From contig JBGSKY010000287.1 of assembly GCA_041740995.1 (NCBI GenBank), forward strand, positions 1-64,000: 64,000 nucleotides of DNA. Direction: 5' to 3'. Both the position numbers and the translations under genes were made by a program. Source of the stretch: JBGSKY01 sp041740995. GTDB taxonomy: Bacteria > Planctomycetota > Planctomycetia > Pirellulales > Pirellulaceae. Below the pieces are notes generated by a model. That model worked only from the letters and a program-made list of their open reading frames with translations, made no database searches and was not told the origin of the DNA. Positions 16,369 to 25,938 of the stretch are shown piece by piece (position 1 is the stretch's first letter; the number at the start of each line of letters is the position of its first letter).

Positions 16369-18810
16369 ATGTATGTTTACGCTGATATCCGGTGTCTACA
16401 AGATGAGAACTACGCTTTTCGAGGAGTCGGACATCATTCGGCAACGCTTCTGCAAGGCCGTCGCGAACATTTGCCAGAATCCTATCTGATCGGTTTCTAC
16501 GATCCCGCACTGCCAACGTTGCCGGATTGCTATCGAGAGCTTTTCGACGAAATCAAACCTTGGTCGCAAGCGACTTTAGTTGAGCAGGAATCGATCTTCA
16601 TCGAGCTCTCCCCGATGACTCACGACCTTGCTGTATGTGGGCGTATCCTCGATCGCCAACGGATTTTGACTTGTGCATTGATCTACGATTTCATTCCGCT
16701 CGACGTGCCCGACCGTTATCTCGCCAACTCCAGTGCATTGCATGGTTATACAGCCAGCATGTTGTGGCTTGAAGCGTTCAACGTATTTTCACCGATCAGC
16801 GAATACAGCCAACGTCGGCTGTTTGAATTGCTTGGCGTCCATCCAAACGATTCTTTCGTCAGCGGCGTGGCACTGCGACCAGCTTTCGAAGCGATCATGG
16901 ACAGCAACGCTAGACATCGCTCGCATGACATCCTACCGATGAACAAAGCTGCTCGTGTTCGCAGTCGTCCGACCAAACGAGATTACTTCTTCTTTGTCGG
17001 TGGTGGCGATCCACGTAAAAACATCGATGTGATCCTTCCAGCCCATGCGTCATTGGTAAAGAGCGGATTCGATACCGATTTGGTGATCGTCGGAAGCTAC
17101 CCGCCGGAATATCAAGCAGCGATCACGAAACAATACGTCGCTCACGAAGGAAACCCAACCAAGCTGCTCTTTCGTCATGGCATCACCGATGCAGAGCTCG
17201 CCGATTGGTATTTTGAAGCCAAAGCGACGATTTGCAGTTCGCATATCGAAGGCTTCTCGTTGCCGGTCATCGAAGCCATCGCATGCGGCTCGCCGATGCT
17301 GGCCTCGGACTGCGAAGCCCACCGCGAACTGGTGACTGACTCGAATATGCGATTCCCATCAACCGACGATGCGGCGCTTCGCGGATTGATGTTCCGAGTA
17401 TTGACTGAACCGGCCTATCGCGAATGGCTGATCGAAGAACAAGCCGCTGCACCGGAACGATTCTTAGCTGGCCAAGTCCATGAGCATTTCTGGATTCCAC
17501 TTCGCGAACATTTTTACTCGAAATTCCAACCGGCCAGCGAATTCGCAGGCTATCACGCTTCAAGCAGCCGACCGACACTGGCGATTATCTCGCCATTTCC
17601 GCCGGAACGCAGCGGCGTGGCCGACTACACACGTCGGACTGTTGAAGCTCTAGCCGACAAAGCTTGCGTTGACATTTTTACTGAAGCGGCCGCACCATTG
17701 CCAACTGTTGGCGTCAACGCATTTCACCCAACCAGCGAATGGGCCTATCTGTCCGGTCGTTACGATCGAGTCATGACGGTGGTTGGAAATTCGCACTTCC
17801 ATATCAAACCGATCGAACTGCAACAAGCGTTCGGAGGCCCCTGTTTGATTCATGACAATCGCTTGTCTGAGTTGTACGCTTGGTGGAAAGGGCCGCACTA
17901 CTTCCATCAGATGGCTTGCCGCTCGATGGGTCGCGAGGTATCGCTTGAGGAATCACAAAGTTGGATTCGCGATCCCGGAACATTGCCCGGAATATTTTTC
18001 GACGATCTGATCGAAAGCTCCAATCCACTGCTCGTTCATTCACGCGGAATTCAGAAACAGATCGCGAAACAATACGCCACGCAAGCCGAGTACCTGCCGT
18101 TCTGCTGCTATCGCGGGTTCGATGAAGCGGAATTGATTCCGACGTCTCGCCAGGCCGCACGCAAGAAGTTGAACATCCCAGACAGTTCCGTTTTGATCAT
18201 TAGCCTTGGCATTGTCGGCCAAAGCAAAGCGCCTGAACAATGTATCGATGCAATCGAGCACTTGCGACATGCAGGCGTCCCAGCTATTTTGCATTTCGTG
18301 GGATCGACCGACGCATACAAAGACAAGCTGATCGCGCATGCCAAGCGGCTTGGCATCGAATCGATGATTCACTTTTGCGGAGATTGGATCAGCGACGAAG
18401 ATTACCGGAACTACGTGCTCGCGGCCGACTTTGCAATTCAGTTGCGAACCCACTTTTTTGGTGGCCTCTCAGGCGCGATGCTCGATTGCATCGCATCGGG
18501 CCTGCCCACCGTCGCCAACGAAGATCTAGCCGAAGCACTCGACTCGCCTCAGTCGGTCTTGCGGATCAGCGATCGTTTGCTCGCTCGTGATGTTTCGACA
18601 GCACTGCTGCAAGCTTACAACCGCGGCATGCACTTTAACCGTTTGGCGGATTGTCGAACCGAGTATCTCAAGACACACAGCTTCGACCATTATGCCGACG
18701 AACTTTTAAAGGTCTTAAAGCTGACTCCCTCGCCGACACCGCCTGCATCAATTTCGCCGCCTTCGATGGCGATTCCAGATTCCTTCACTCCAAGTTTGCA
18801 GCTCGTTTAA
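16369..18810 (+). CDS. Double-domain GT4-type glycosyltransferase
   Basis: An 813-aa cytoplasmic protein made of two glycosyltransferase modules. Module 1 (~1-390) has FVGGGDPRKNIDVILPA and the donor-site block SSHIEGFSLPVIEAIACGSP with its EGFSLP-type E-x7-E motif, as in GT4. Module 2 (~405-780) starts with LAIISPFPPERSGVADYTRR and has FVGSTDAYKDKLIAHAKRLG, but its donor block FFGGLSGAMLDCIASGLPTV is weaker. A Pro/Ser-rich tail ends the protein. It would transfer sugars from nucleotide donors in surface-polysaccharide assembly; whether both modules are active is unclear. The start at 16369 places the family-typical MYVYADIRCLQD at the N-terminus. An in-frame ATG at 16339 would overlap the upstream gene. 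Confidence 0.9.
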   Translation: MYVYADIRCLQDENYAFRGVGHHSATLLQGRREHLPESYLIGFYDPALPTLPDCYRELFDEIKPWSQATLVEQESIFIELSPMTHDLAVCGRILDRQRILTCALIYDFIPLDVPDRYLANSSALHGYTASMLWLEAFNVFSPISEYSQRRLFELLGVHPNDSFVSGVALRPAFEAIMDSNARHRSHDILPMNKAARVRSRPTKRDYFFFVGGGDPRKNIDVILPAHASLVKSGFDTDLVIVGSYPPEYQAAITKQYVAHEGNPTKLLFRHGITDAELADWYFEAKATICSSHIEGFSLPVIEAIACGSPMLASDCEAHRELVTDSNMRFPSTDDAALRGLMFRVLTEPAYREWLIEEQAAAPERFLAGQVHEHFWIPLREHFYSKFQPASEFAGYHASSSRPTLAIISPFPPERSGVADYTRRTVEALADKACVDIFTEAAAPLPTVGVNAFHPTSEWAYLSGRYDRVMTVVGNSHFHIKPIELQQAFGGPCLIHDNRLSELYAWWKGPHYFHQMACRSMGREVSLEESQSWIRDPGTLPGIFFDDLIESSNPLLVHSRGIQKQIAKQYATQAEYLPFCCYRGFDEAELIPTSRQAARKKLNIPDSSVLIISLGIVGQSKAPEQCIDAIEHLRHAGVPAILHFVGSTDAYKDKLIAHAKRLGIESMIHFCGDWISDEDYRNYVLAADFAIQLRTHFFGGLSGAMLDCIASGLPTVANEDLAEALDSPQSVLRISDRLLARDVSTALLQAYNRGMHFNRLADCRTEYLKTHSFDHYADELLKVLKLTPSPTPPASISPPSMAIPDSFTPSLQLV

Positions 18811-18863
18811 TGTGACTGCACAAGTACTGGTACCGCCTTACCAAGTTACGCAAGGAATCTATT

Positions 18864-20060
18864 TTGATTAGCTACGCACAAAATCACGAAGACGTTTTGC
18901 TGCAAAGATTCTTTCAAGGAGACGCGCCGCAGTTTTACGTCGATGTTGGTGCCGGTCATCCGACTTATCATTCCGTGACGAAGCATTTTTACGATTCCGG
19001 CTGGTCTGGTCTGAACATCGAACCGCGAAGTAAACTTTTCGATCGACTGTGCGACGAACGAACGCGTGATTTGAATCATCATGGTCCGATCGCTCAGCAA
19101 GGCGGCGAAATGACTTTCTATGAAGTTGACGTTGTAAACGATGCCAGTGAAGACTGCGGCGGCCTTTCAACACTCGATTCAGAGTTAGCTCAAAAATATC
19201 GCGGCGAAGGTTGCGCGGTTGTTGAACATCACTTGCAAGCGTCGACGTTGACGGAACTTTTTGAACGATTCAACATCGCACAAATCGGCTTCTTAAAAAT
19301 TGATGTCGAGGGCTATGAATGGCAAGTCGTTCAGTCGCTCGACTGGAACCGCTGGCGCCCACGCGTGGTAGTTACAGAAAGCACCATTCCAACTTCGGCT
19401 GTTGTTTGTGACGAAGAGACGACCAAATTTTTGACTAGATTGAATTATACGCCAGCTCATTTTGACGGACTGAATCGCTATTTTGTCCGCAGCGAGGACA
19501 GCGATCGATTGCCGCGTTTGGCTGCGCCAGTCAACGTTCTGGACGACTACATTAGTCACCATGTGTGGGAGCTGATGCAAGCTCAGTCCAAATCGCAAGA
19601 ATACATCGCCAATATCGAGCAATTACATCGCAGCCGGATAGAAGACCATCAACACCAGTTGTCGCAACTGAATCAAAGTTTTGCACATACCAACCACTTG
19701 TTTCATGAATTGGCCGAGCAATATAACGATTTGAACGCTCGATTAAACCAATTGAATATCGAACGTGAACAGCTCACTATCGCTTCGAAATGGCAGCTCA
19801 CAACAATCGAACAACAAGCTCGCCAATTAGACGAATTCCATCAGATAATCGAGCAACAATCGCATTCACTGGCCGATTCAGAGATGCGTTGCCAAGAGCT
19901 TGCGATGCTTGCCGATCGCTATTATCAGTCGGCCGAACGGCGGACTATTCGCGGCCGCGTCAACCAGATGCGAAAGCGTTTGACCGGCCTCGTACGTCCG
20001 AAAGCGACGTCCATTGTCGCGGCAAAATCGCCCGAACCATCGCTCCGTCGCGCGGCTTAA
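18864..20060 (+). CDS. FkbM family methyltransferase with C-terminal coiled coil
   Basis: A 398-aa protein. Residues 1-205 form a FkbM-type SAM methyltransferase: it begins ISYAQNHEDVLLQRFF, the hallmark start of the family, then FYVDVGAGHPTYHSVTK around 27-43 and IGFLKIDVEGYEWQVVQSLD around 145-164. The family methylates hydroxyls on sugars or other small acceptors. Residues ~240-370 are Gln/Glu/Leu-rich heptad-like sequence, a predicted long coiled coil, followed by a basic tail. The start is TTG at 18864 (after AAGGAATC); no ATG lies upstream in range and the family N-terminus begins right there. It closes the polysaccharide block and may act in a glycan complex through the coiled coil. 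Confidence 0.88.
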   Translation: MISYAQNHEDVLLQRFFQGDAPQFYVDVGAGHPTYHSVTKHFYDSGWSGLNIEPRSKLFDRLCDERTRDLNHHGPIAQQGGEMTFYEVDVVNDASEDCGGLSTLDSELAQKYRGEGCAVVEHHLQASTLTELFERFNIAQIGFLKIDVEGYEWQVVQSLDWNRWRPRVVVTESTIPTSAVVCDEETTKFLTRLNYTPAHFDGLNRYFVRSEDSDRLPRLAAPVNVLDDYISHHVWELMQAQSKSQEYIANIEQLHRSRIEDHQHQLSQLNQSFAHTNHLFHELAEQYNDLNARLNQLNIEREQLTIASKWQLTTIEQQARQLDEFHQIIEQQSHSLADSEMRCQELAMLADRYYQSAERRTIRGRVNQMRKRLTGLVRPKATSIVAAKSPEPSLRRAA

Positions 20061-20124
20061 TTTCGCTTCGGCGAAGGCTTCAAGAATTAGCCCAGAATGG
20101 TCGACTCTTCTACGTTGGAATCGT

Positions 20125-21411
20125 TCAATCGGTCGTCTCGACGATACTCAATATTGATCCGTCGGGCACCAGCGTTTCGATTTGCTGGCCTGACTTCACG
20201 TCGTCACAACCGCGGATAATTCGCTGACTCGCTGCATCGCGGGTGACCGAGTAACCTCGGCCAAGCACTTTTAAGGGACTGAGCGCTTCAACCGTCGCGG
20301 CCTGGGTGGCTAGCCGAAGCGATTTGGCCTGGAGACTGTTGCCAATCGCCCGATCAATACGCTGTGACAGCTCGTCGAGGATCTGCTCCTTGCGTAGCAA
20401 CACCTCTTCGGGACGGACCAAAACTGGTCGTTCACTCAAGCGATTCAATTGCAATTGCAAGTTCTGTAGGATCCGGTGCATCGCTTTGTTAGAACGATTC
20501 TCGCTGGCGTCCAACGACTCCTGAATTTCAGACAAACTTGGTACCGCTCGAATGGCTGCGTCGCTGGGTGTCAACGCGCGAACGTCCGCGGCCAGATCGG
20601 ACAAGGTGACATCAATTTCGTGACCAACGGCTGAAATCGTCGGCAAGTCGCAGTCGGCAATCGCACGAACAACCAATTCCTCGTTGAAACACCAAAGGTC
20701 CTCCATCGATCCACCGCCGCGACCGACGACCAGCAGATCGAGGCGCGGGAAGATCTTTTGTGCAAGGCGAATTCCTGCCGCGATTTCTCTGGCAGCCGTG
20801 GAGCCTTGCACGGTCGCAGGAATAATTAGCACGTCACTCAGCGGCCATCGCGAGCGAAGCATTTCAAGGAAGTCGCGAATCGCCGCTCCACTGGTACTGG
20901 TTACAAAACCTATTCGCTGGGGAAATTTTGGCAGTTGTTTTTTTTTCGATGCTTCAAACAACCCTTCGCGCTGTAACTTTTCGTGTAGTTGCCGGAATGC
21001 AAGCTGCAGTGCACCCTCGCCTTGGGGTTGCAGTGATTGGAAGGAAATTTGGTAGCTGCCACGCGGGACATATACATCGATCTTGCCCAGTCCGACGACT
21101 TGATGGCCGTCCTTAAGCTCAAATTTCATCCGCGCCGCTGTCGAACGCCACATCACTGCTCGAATGACACTTGTATCGTCCTTGAGTGAAAAATAGATAT
21201 GCCCACTCCGCGGTTTTGATACATCAGAAACTTCGCCCGCAATCCAGACGCTGGGAACGAGATCATCGACCAAGCCTTTAATGACCGTGTTAATTTGGGT
21301 AATTGACAATGGGTTGCTACGATCGTGCCCGGGAACGTCCGTCGATTCAATCGAATCGGCTGGGTTTTGCATCGGTGAGCTATCAAAGTCGTCGTCGAAC
21401 GAATATGTCAT
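20125..21411 (-). CDS. xseA: Exodeoxyribonuclease VII large subunit
   Basis: A 428-aa protein, normal length for XseA. The N-terminal OB-fold (~35-130) contains VWIAGEVSDVSKPRSGHIYF and LKDDTSVIRAVMWRS. The catalytic region contains PQRIGFVTSTSGAAIRDFL, LLVVGRGGGSMEDLWCFNEE and ISAVGHEIDVTLSDLAADVR. A helical coiled-coil follows and the protein ends with GRGYSVTRD, the conserved tail. XseA with XseB degrades single-stranded DNA to short oligonucleotides. No xseB is visible next to it, which is unusual since the two genes are often paired, so xseB is probably elsewhere. It lies convergent to the FkbM gene and divergent from the GT25 gene. Confidence 0.97.
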   Translation of the reverse strand: MTYSFDDDFDSSPMQNPADSIESTDVPGHDRSNPLSITQINTVIKGLVDDLVPSVWIAGEVSDVSKPRSGHIYFSLKDDTSVIRAVMWRSTAARMKFELKDGHQVVGLGKIDVYVPRGSYQISFQSLQPQGEGALQLAFRQLHEKLQREGLFEASKKKQLPKFPQRIGFVTSTSGAAIRDFLEMLRSRWPLSDVLIIPATVQGSTAAREIAAGIRLAQKIFPRLDLLVVGRGGGSMEDLWCFNEELVVRAIADCDLPTISAVGHEIDVTLSDLAADVRALTPSDAAIRAVPSLSEIQESLDASENRSNKAMHRILQNLQLQLNRLSERPVLVRPEEVLLRKEQILDELSQRIDRAIGNSLQAKSLRLATQAATVEALSPLKVLGRGYSVTRDAASQRIIRGCDDVKSGQQIETLVPDGSILSIVETTD

Positions 21412-21685
21412 TGATTTCGTTTCGCAAATCTGAAGTCAGGCAATAGGTCAGTCGCTATTGGGCTATCAATGCAGCCCATTCGCGTTCCAAAACGTTTCTG
21501 CGACCAGCGCAGTTTACTGTCAACCTTTCCTTCCCAAAACCTCTACGACCAACATTCGTCGCAATCAAGGCAATCTCAAGCCTGGACCTACCCAAAATAC
21601 TGCTATTCAATCGAATCGCTCAGATTGATAACCTTGGCTATCCACTCCAAACTCATTCAAACACTTGTCAAATTACTGCTGGCGA

Positions 21686-22447
21686 ATGAAAACTTACGTC
21701 ATTAATCTCGACTCGGCGACCAAACGCTGGACCCGCGTTTCCACATTGATGCAGGCAACTGGCTTGATGTTCGAGCGCGTGTCGGCGGTGGTTGGAAAGC
21801 AATTGCAGCTGCCGATCGCCGAATTTTCCGATCGAAAGTACCGTCGTTACCACGGCAAGCGACCCAATCTTGGACAAATCGGATGCTATCTGAGCCACCT
21901 TAAAGTGCTCAATGCATTCTTAGAAACGGATGAATCCTTCGCAATGGTTTGCGAAGACGACATCACTCCGGTTGCGCAGCTGGCCGACATCGTTCAATCC
22001 GCGATGGCATTTCAGAATCAATGGGATATCCTACGGCTGAGCGGTTTTCACGATTCGCACCCGATGAAAGTTCACAAGTTGTCCGGCGATTATTCGCTGG
22101 CCGTCAACGCAACGAGGTTATGTGGCACCGGTTGTTATGTCGTCAGTCGTCAAGCGGCCGAAGTCTTGGTGCAGCGATTGCTTCCAATGCGGGTGCCGAT
22201 TGATCACGCCATCGACCGCGAATGGTTTTATGGGTTGCGAGCGATGGCCGTTGACCCGTTGCCAGTGAAACAAAATCCGATCGAACTGCCGAGCAGCCTA
22301 CCAGCCAACGACGGAGAGAAGCTGCCTGCGTGGCAACGTTACTGGACCGTCTTTCCGTATCGTTTGCTCAATGAAACTTGCCGCTTAGCGAACCGATGCC
22401 GAGCTTACCAAATCGCTCGTCGTAGCGTCAATCTATCAACGCGATAA
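21686..22447 (+). CDS. Glycosyltransferase family 25 (LPS biosynthesis type)
   Basis: A 253-aa protein starting MKTYVINLDSATKRW, the conserved beginning of GT25 enzymes, which justifies the ATG at 21686 over an in-frame ATG at 21665. Further family segments are RVSAVVGKQL, GQIGCYLSHLKVLNAFLE near 67-84, and FAMVCEDDITPV near 90-101, where EDD is the metal/nucleotide-binding motif. GT25 enzymes transfer galactose or similar sugars to lipooligosaccharide cores. Together with the LptD-like gene at the window end and the 14391-20060 block it points to a glycosylated outer surface. Confidence 0.9.
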   Translation: MKTYVINLDSATKRWTRVSTLMQATGLMFERVSAVVGKQLQLPIAEFSDRKYRRYHGKRPNLGQIGCYLSHLKVLNAFLETDESFAMVCEDDITPVAQLADIVQSAMAFQNQWDILRLSGFHDSHPMKVHKLSGDYSLAVNATRLCGTGCYVVSRQAAEVLVQRLLPMRVPIDHAIDREWFYGLRAMAVDPLPVKQNPIELPSSLPANDGEKLPAWQRYWTVFPYRLLNETCRLANRCRAYQIARRSVNLSTR

Positions 22448-22562
22448 CACTGTCGACCATCACAGTTCTGTGGCTAAGAATGTCGGCCAGGACCCGAGCT
22501 AACGCATCGCAAAATGCCAGGACCGATTCTGGTCTACGCAATGTCCGAGTTGCGATCGAATG

Positions 22563-23933
22563 CTAGAAGACCACTTCCATTCGGGTGCCAGGAATCACGA
22601 CCGTATCAATGCCAACGGTGCTTGGTCGTGCGACTTGCAGATTGGTCGTCCAGCGGCAAAACTTGGTGACCGAAGCGTTGTAGAATAGCTCGACGCCATA
22701 CTCATTTTGCTGCGGTAAAATGGCTGCGGCAAGCTGTTTAAATTCACTGCTCAATCCGAGATGGAAATAGCCTACGCCAAACGCATCAAGTTCTCGATGC
22801 GGCACCATGCTGCGTCCAGCCAGCCCGCCGTTCACGACATAGCTGATTGGGTTAGGGTTTCCATCCGAAACGCCGAACTGGCCAAACACGCCCCAGCTTC
22901 GTTTCTCGTCGCATGGATCAACCCAAAGCGATTGATAGAAATTTGAATAAAGTGACCATGAACCCGATTCTTCTTGTCCAACAATTCCAATATCGGGGAT
23001 GAACAGATACGCTGCAGGATCGACGGAACGATATCTCGCGGTGCTGAAGGTTCCTCCGAAGTTGTACAGGCCTGGCAAATCGAAAGGGCGTAATCGCAGA
23101 ATCATGTCCGGCACGATGACCACGCCGCGTTCGTACAATCCTTCAAGGCCGATCGTCGCTCGCTCCTCCGGATCAAAAATGGACAACGTCGCGACGGGTT
23201 CTCCTTCTTGAAGTATCGCTGCTCCGACGCCAGCCGCTGCGTAGGGGACAGTTCTCGCAGCGATCGGATTAAAGACCAAAGACGCATTACTGAAACCACC
23301 GATGCCAGGACGGCCTAAACCGAGTTGTGGGCTAAATCGCAACGGGTACTCATCAAGCGTATTGATCTTGCCAGCATAGACGGCAAAGCTCTCCGAAAGG
23401 GCTTGAGTCAATTTGACACCGGTCAACGCCGTTACGTTTTCGTCAGGCTCTGGAAACGCCATCGCAATGTTGCTTGGTGCGATTAGTCCATCGATATTGT
23501 TGACCGACTGTCCAAGCCGCGATTCACCATGCAGGTCGACGAAAAAACCTTGCCACAGTCCAGCTTTATCGCCGTCGATGTGCGTCAAGAAATCGATCTT
23601 GCCGCCATACTCAAACTCTTGCTCGCGACCACCCGCCGCGATGCCTTGGTAAAATTGGGTTCCGTAAAGCTCGAAAGCCAGGCCACGATCAGCCAGAATT
23701 TGTCGTGAGCCATACCAATCGCCTGCCAGATTGGTTCGCTCGCAAAGCGACGAACCATTTGCATTCTCGCGGTTGCTGAAGCTGTCGCAGCCCACATCGA
23801 AACTTAAGTCATCGCAACTTGCACAATCGTCGGCAGCGAGCGTCGAAATCGAGCATGCGGCGGAGATCGCTGTTCCAAGCAAGCATTTTTTCCACATGCC
23901 CGCCAAACCTTGAGGACTAATTTTATTTGGCAT
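22563..23933 (-). CDS. OprB-like carbohydrate porin
   Basis: A 456-aa outer-membrane protein of the OprB family. A signal peptide covers about residues 13-33 (KKCLLGTAISAACSISTLAA). The mature start is Cys-rich (DDCASCDDLSFDVGCDSF), then LAGDWYGSRQILADRGLAFELYG, the typical OprB opening strand. It ends with a terminal phenylalanine (RMEVVF) after alternating residues, as in beta-barrels. It should admit sugars across the outer membrane. The start at 23933 is chosen for an AAGGA site 9 nt upstream; longer in-frame starts reach 24032. It is 271 bp downstream of the HlyD-like gene on the same strand and may be co-regulated with it. Confidence 0.87.
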   Translation of the reverse strand: MPNKISPQGLAGMWKKCLLGTAISAACSISTLAADDCASCDDLSFDVGCDSFSNRENANGSSLCERTNLAGDWYGSRQILADRGLAFELYGTQFYQGIAAGGREQEFEYGGKIDFLTHIDGDKAGLWQGFFVDLHGESRLGQSVNNIDGLIAPSNIAMAFPEPDENVTALTGVKLTQALSESFAVYAGKINTLDEYPLRFSPQLGLGRPGIGGFSNASLVFNPIAARTVPYAAAGVGAAILQEGEPVATLSIFDPEERATIGLEGLYERGVVIVPDMILRLRPFDLPGLYNFGGTFSTARYRSVDPAAYLFIPDIGIVGQEESGSWSLYSNFYQSLWVDPCDEKRSWGVFGQFGVSDGNPNPISYVVNGGLAGRSMVPHRELDAFGVGYFHLGLSSEFKQLAAAILPQQNEYGVELFYNASVTKFCRWTTNLQVARPSTVGIDTVVIPGTRMEVVF

Positions 23934-24203
23934 TACTCGCATTCCTTGCACCGCCGTCCAATTCTCAACTTCCGACGAAATAACATCAGTTGTCATCGAG
24001 ACCGAGTGTAAAACCAAGTTACTAAAACGCAACGACTTTCTGGCAGGCGATATACCGCAGCGTTAGATTTGCGAATTGCGGAAACTTTGCAAGCGACCAG
24101 AATTTAGCTGCGATTCCAAATGTCGCGTTGGTTTCAAGATGACAACTAAGTCGCAAAGATTCGTTTCCAGACCAAAGGGCATCCGAGCTATCGCGGTTTT
24201 CAC

Positions 24204-25331
24204 TTACAACACATAGCGTATCCAGCTCTCTGCCCGAATAACAAACATGATCGGTATGCCGGCGATTTGGACGTCCTCGGTATAGACCGCGACGATCGCT
24301 TGTGAACCACCCGGTAGCCGCAAATCGTCACCTTGATCCAGCTTAATTCGGACCGCAAATTGCGACGCTTGTTTGCTGCCCAGTACGGATGGAAGCAAGC
24401 CGGTTGCGCTCAATTGCCCGTCACCGGAAACATCGATTGTGTTGAGAACGCGACCCGTAAAAATCTCGCCGGGATAGCCAAACAATGCCACCTCAGAATA
24501 CTGTCCTGCCTTGATGCGAAGATAATTCTTCTGATCGAAAGACGCCACGACAACGCCTCGATTGGCTTCGCTGCTTTCAAGAATGAAACTCATCACCGCA
24601 GTGCCTCCAGCCCCACCAACCAACATACCAGGACGAAGCTGCAAATTGGTGACGTACCCATCGCCTGGCGCGAGAACAGTGGTCTGCTCCAAATCATATT
24701 TCGCATCGGCAAGTTGCGTTACCGCTTGCTCAATTTGTGATTTCGCAAGATCGACCGACAGCTTCGCTTGCGTCAAGCTCGCCTTGGCCTGGCTGACTGC
24801 TGCATCTGCCTCCGCAAACCGATTCAATGAAAGATCGTAGTCTTCTTGGCTGACCGCATTGGATTCAATCAGTTGCGCGTTGCGGTCTCGATCTCGAGTT
24901 GAAAATTTCAGATTGGTCTCAGCTCGCGCCAGCGACGCATCGGCCAGATCGACCGAAGCGATCGCAACTTTCTCATTCTGTTCAGCCGCGTCAAGGGCCG
25001 CTGTCAGTCGGTTAACTGTGTTCTCATACGGCACTCGATCGACGCGAAAAAGCACATCGCCATTTTTAATCGGCGTGTTGGGCTGAACCGCGATTTCTAC
25101 CACTCGACCGGCTTGTTTAAGCTGCGGCGCGATTGGAACAATCTCTTGAAAGACGCGAGCGGTCGTCGTGAAAGGATGAAAATATTGCGCACAAAACAAC
25201 AACGCAATAATCAAACCGGGCCCGACCGATGCAGCCACAATCGCGATCGGAAGCGAAAGCTTGATCAACTTCAGCTTCGCGAAGACCAGCCACAAAAATC
25301 CGCAATAAATCAGCGCAAGTATCCAGGCCAT
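24204..25331 (-). CDS. HlyD family secretion adaptor protein (YiaV/EmrA-like)
   Basis: A 375-aa membrane-fusion protein. Two hydrophobic helices at ~3-20 and ~27-47 anchor it; the periplasmic part has a lipoyl half-motif (APQLKQAGRVVEIAVQPNTPIKNGDVLF, split here as two strands), a long alpha-hairpin (~105-215) and a second lipoyl half (APGDGYVTNLQLRPGMLVG). It belongs to the HlyD/EmrA group and resembles E. coli YiaV by its N-terminal double helix and its DUF3302 neighbour. The ATG overlaps the stop of the small upstream gene (TAATG). No dedicated pump is adjacent, so what it exports, if anything, is unknown. Confidence 0.88.
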   Translation of the reverse strand: MAWILALIYCGFLWLVFAKLKLIKLSLPIAIVAASVGPGLIIALLFCAQYFHPFTTTARVFQEIVPIAPQLKQAGRVVEIAVQPNTPIKNGDVLFRVDRVPYENTVNRLTAALDAAEQNEKVAIASVDLADASLARAETNLKFSTRDRDRNAQLIESNAVSQEDYDLSLNRFAEADAAVSQAKASLTQAKLSVDLAKSQIEQAVTQLADAKYDLEQTTVLAPGDGYVTNLQLRPGMLVGGAGGTAVMSFILESSEANRGVVVASFDQKNYLRIKAGQYSEVALFGYPGEIFTGRVLNTIDVSGDGQLSATGLLPSVLGSKQASQFAVRIKLDQGDDLRLPGGSQAIVAVYTEDVQIAGIPIMFVIRAESWIRYVL

Positions 25332-25525
25332 TATTTGCCACCGACCTTTCCACCTTGATTAAGTTTTGCGAGTCTGGATTGCAATGATTGCAACCGAGTC
25401 GCCAATTCCGATAGCTCTAATTGCGAACCGCTATGCTCATCCAATGCACTAGCCGACTTCGGAACCTGATTGAGCGAACAATAAAGGTAGACAACGAAAA
25501 CGCAACTCAAGATGGCAGGTATCAC
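25331..25525 (-). CDS. Small single-span membrane protein, hypothetical
   Basis: A 64-aa protein with an N-terminal hydrophobic helix (~2-18, IPAILSCVFVVYLYCSL) followed by a Leu/Gln-rich amphipathic stretch (LELSELATRLQSLQSRLAKL) that looks like a short coiled coil. I do not recognise a family. Coding is supported by its position: its GTG start overlaps the TGA of the DUF3302 gene (GTGA) and its TAA overlaps the ATG of the HlyD gene (TAATG), so three genes are translationally chained. It may be an accessory subunit of the HlyD/DUF3302 system. Confidence 0.7.
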   Translation of the reverse strand: MIPAILSCVFVVYLYCSLNQVPKSASALDEHSGSQLELSELATRLQSLQSRLAKLNQGGKVGGK

Positions 25526-25875
25526 TTGCTAGAGTCCTTCTTTGATTCTAATGCCGTCACCGCTTGTTCGAGCCCAACAATTTGATCGACCAACAATCGA
25601 ACATCCGTACCTGAAACGCCAACCGTCGCCGCGGCGGATTGGTCGCGAACATAGGCCCAGACCATCGCAACAACCCAAAGAATTCCCGTCGGCAGACCCA
25701 GCCAACCGCAAATGTTAATCGCATCGGACTGAGTATGATGACGCCGCCGCGCGATGTAGCCCGGCAAAGCAGCTAAGACGATAAGCAATCCCAATAATGC
25801 AACGGCGAAGCCCAGCATGAAAACTAACGCGACGATTCGCAGCGTCGGACCAAGCGATTCAAATTTATATTCCAT
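25522..25875 (-). CDS. DUF3302 family inner-membrane protein (YiaW-like)
   Basis: A 117-aa protein with two membrane helices (about 12-36 and 57-75). The stretch ALPGYIARRRHHTQSDAINI followed by GWLGLPTGILWVVAMVWAYV matches DUF3302 proteins such as E. coli YiaW. The C-terminal ~35 residues form a predicted helix ending in KKDSSK. In E. coli yiaW also pairs with an HlyD-family gene (yiaV), so the neighbourhood supports the call. An upstream TTG at 25905 could add ten residues, but the ATG at 25875 is more likely. Its function is undetermined. Confidence 0.85.
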   Translation of the reverse strand: MEYKFESLGPTLRIVALVFMLGFAVALLGLLIVLAALPGYIARRRHHTQSDAINICGWLGLPTGILWVVAMVWAYVRDQSAAATVGVSGTDVRLLVDQIVGLEQAVTALESKKDSSK

Positions 25876-25938
25876 GTAGCGTTGCTTTCGAAGACAACCG
25901 AACAACCAACTATTTTCGTTCGCACTACGATCCGGTAA

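Noticed and set aside
14391..22447. Horizontally acquired polysaccharide island
   Set aside because: Glycan genes are often mobile, but codon use looks like that of the neighbours, no integrase, IS or tRNA border is visible, and xseA sits in the middle.
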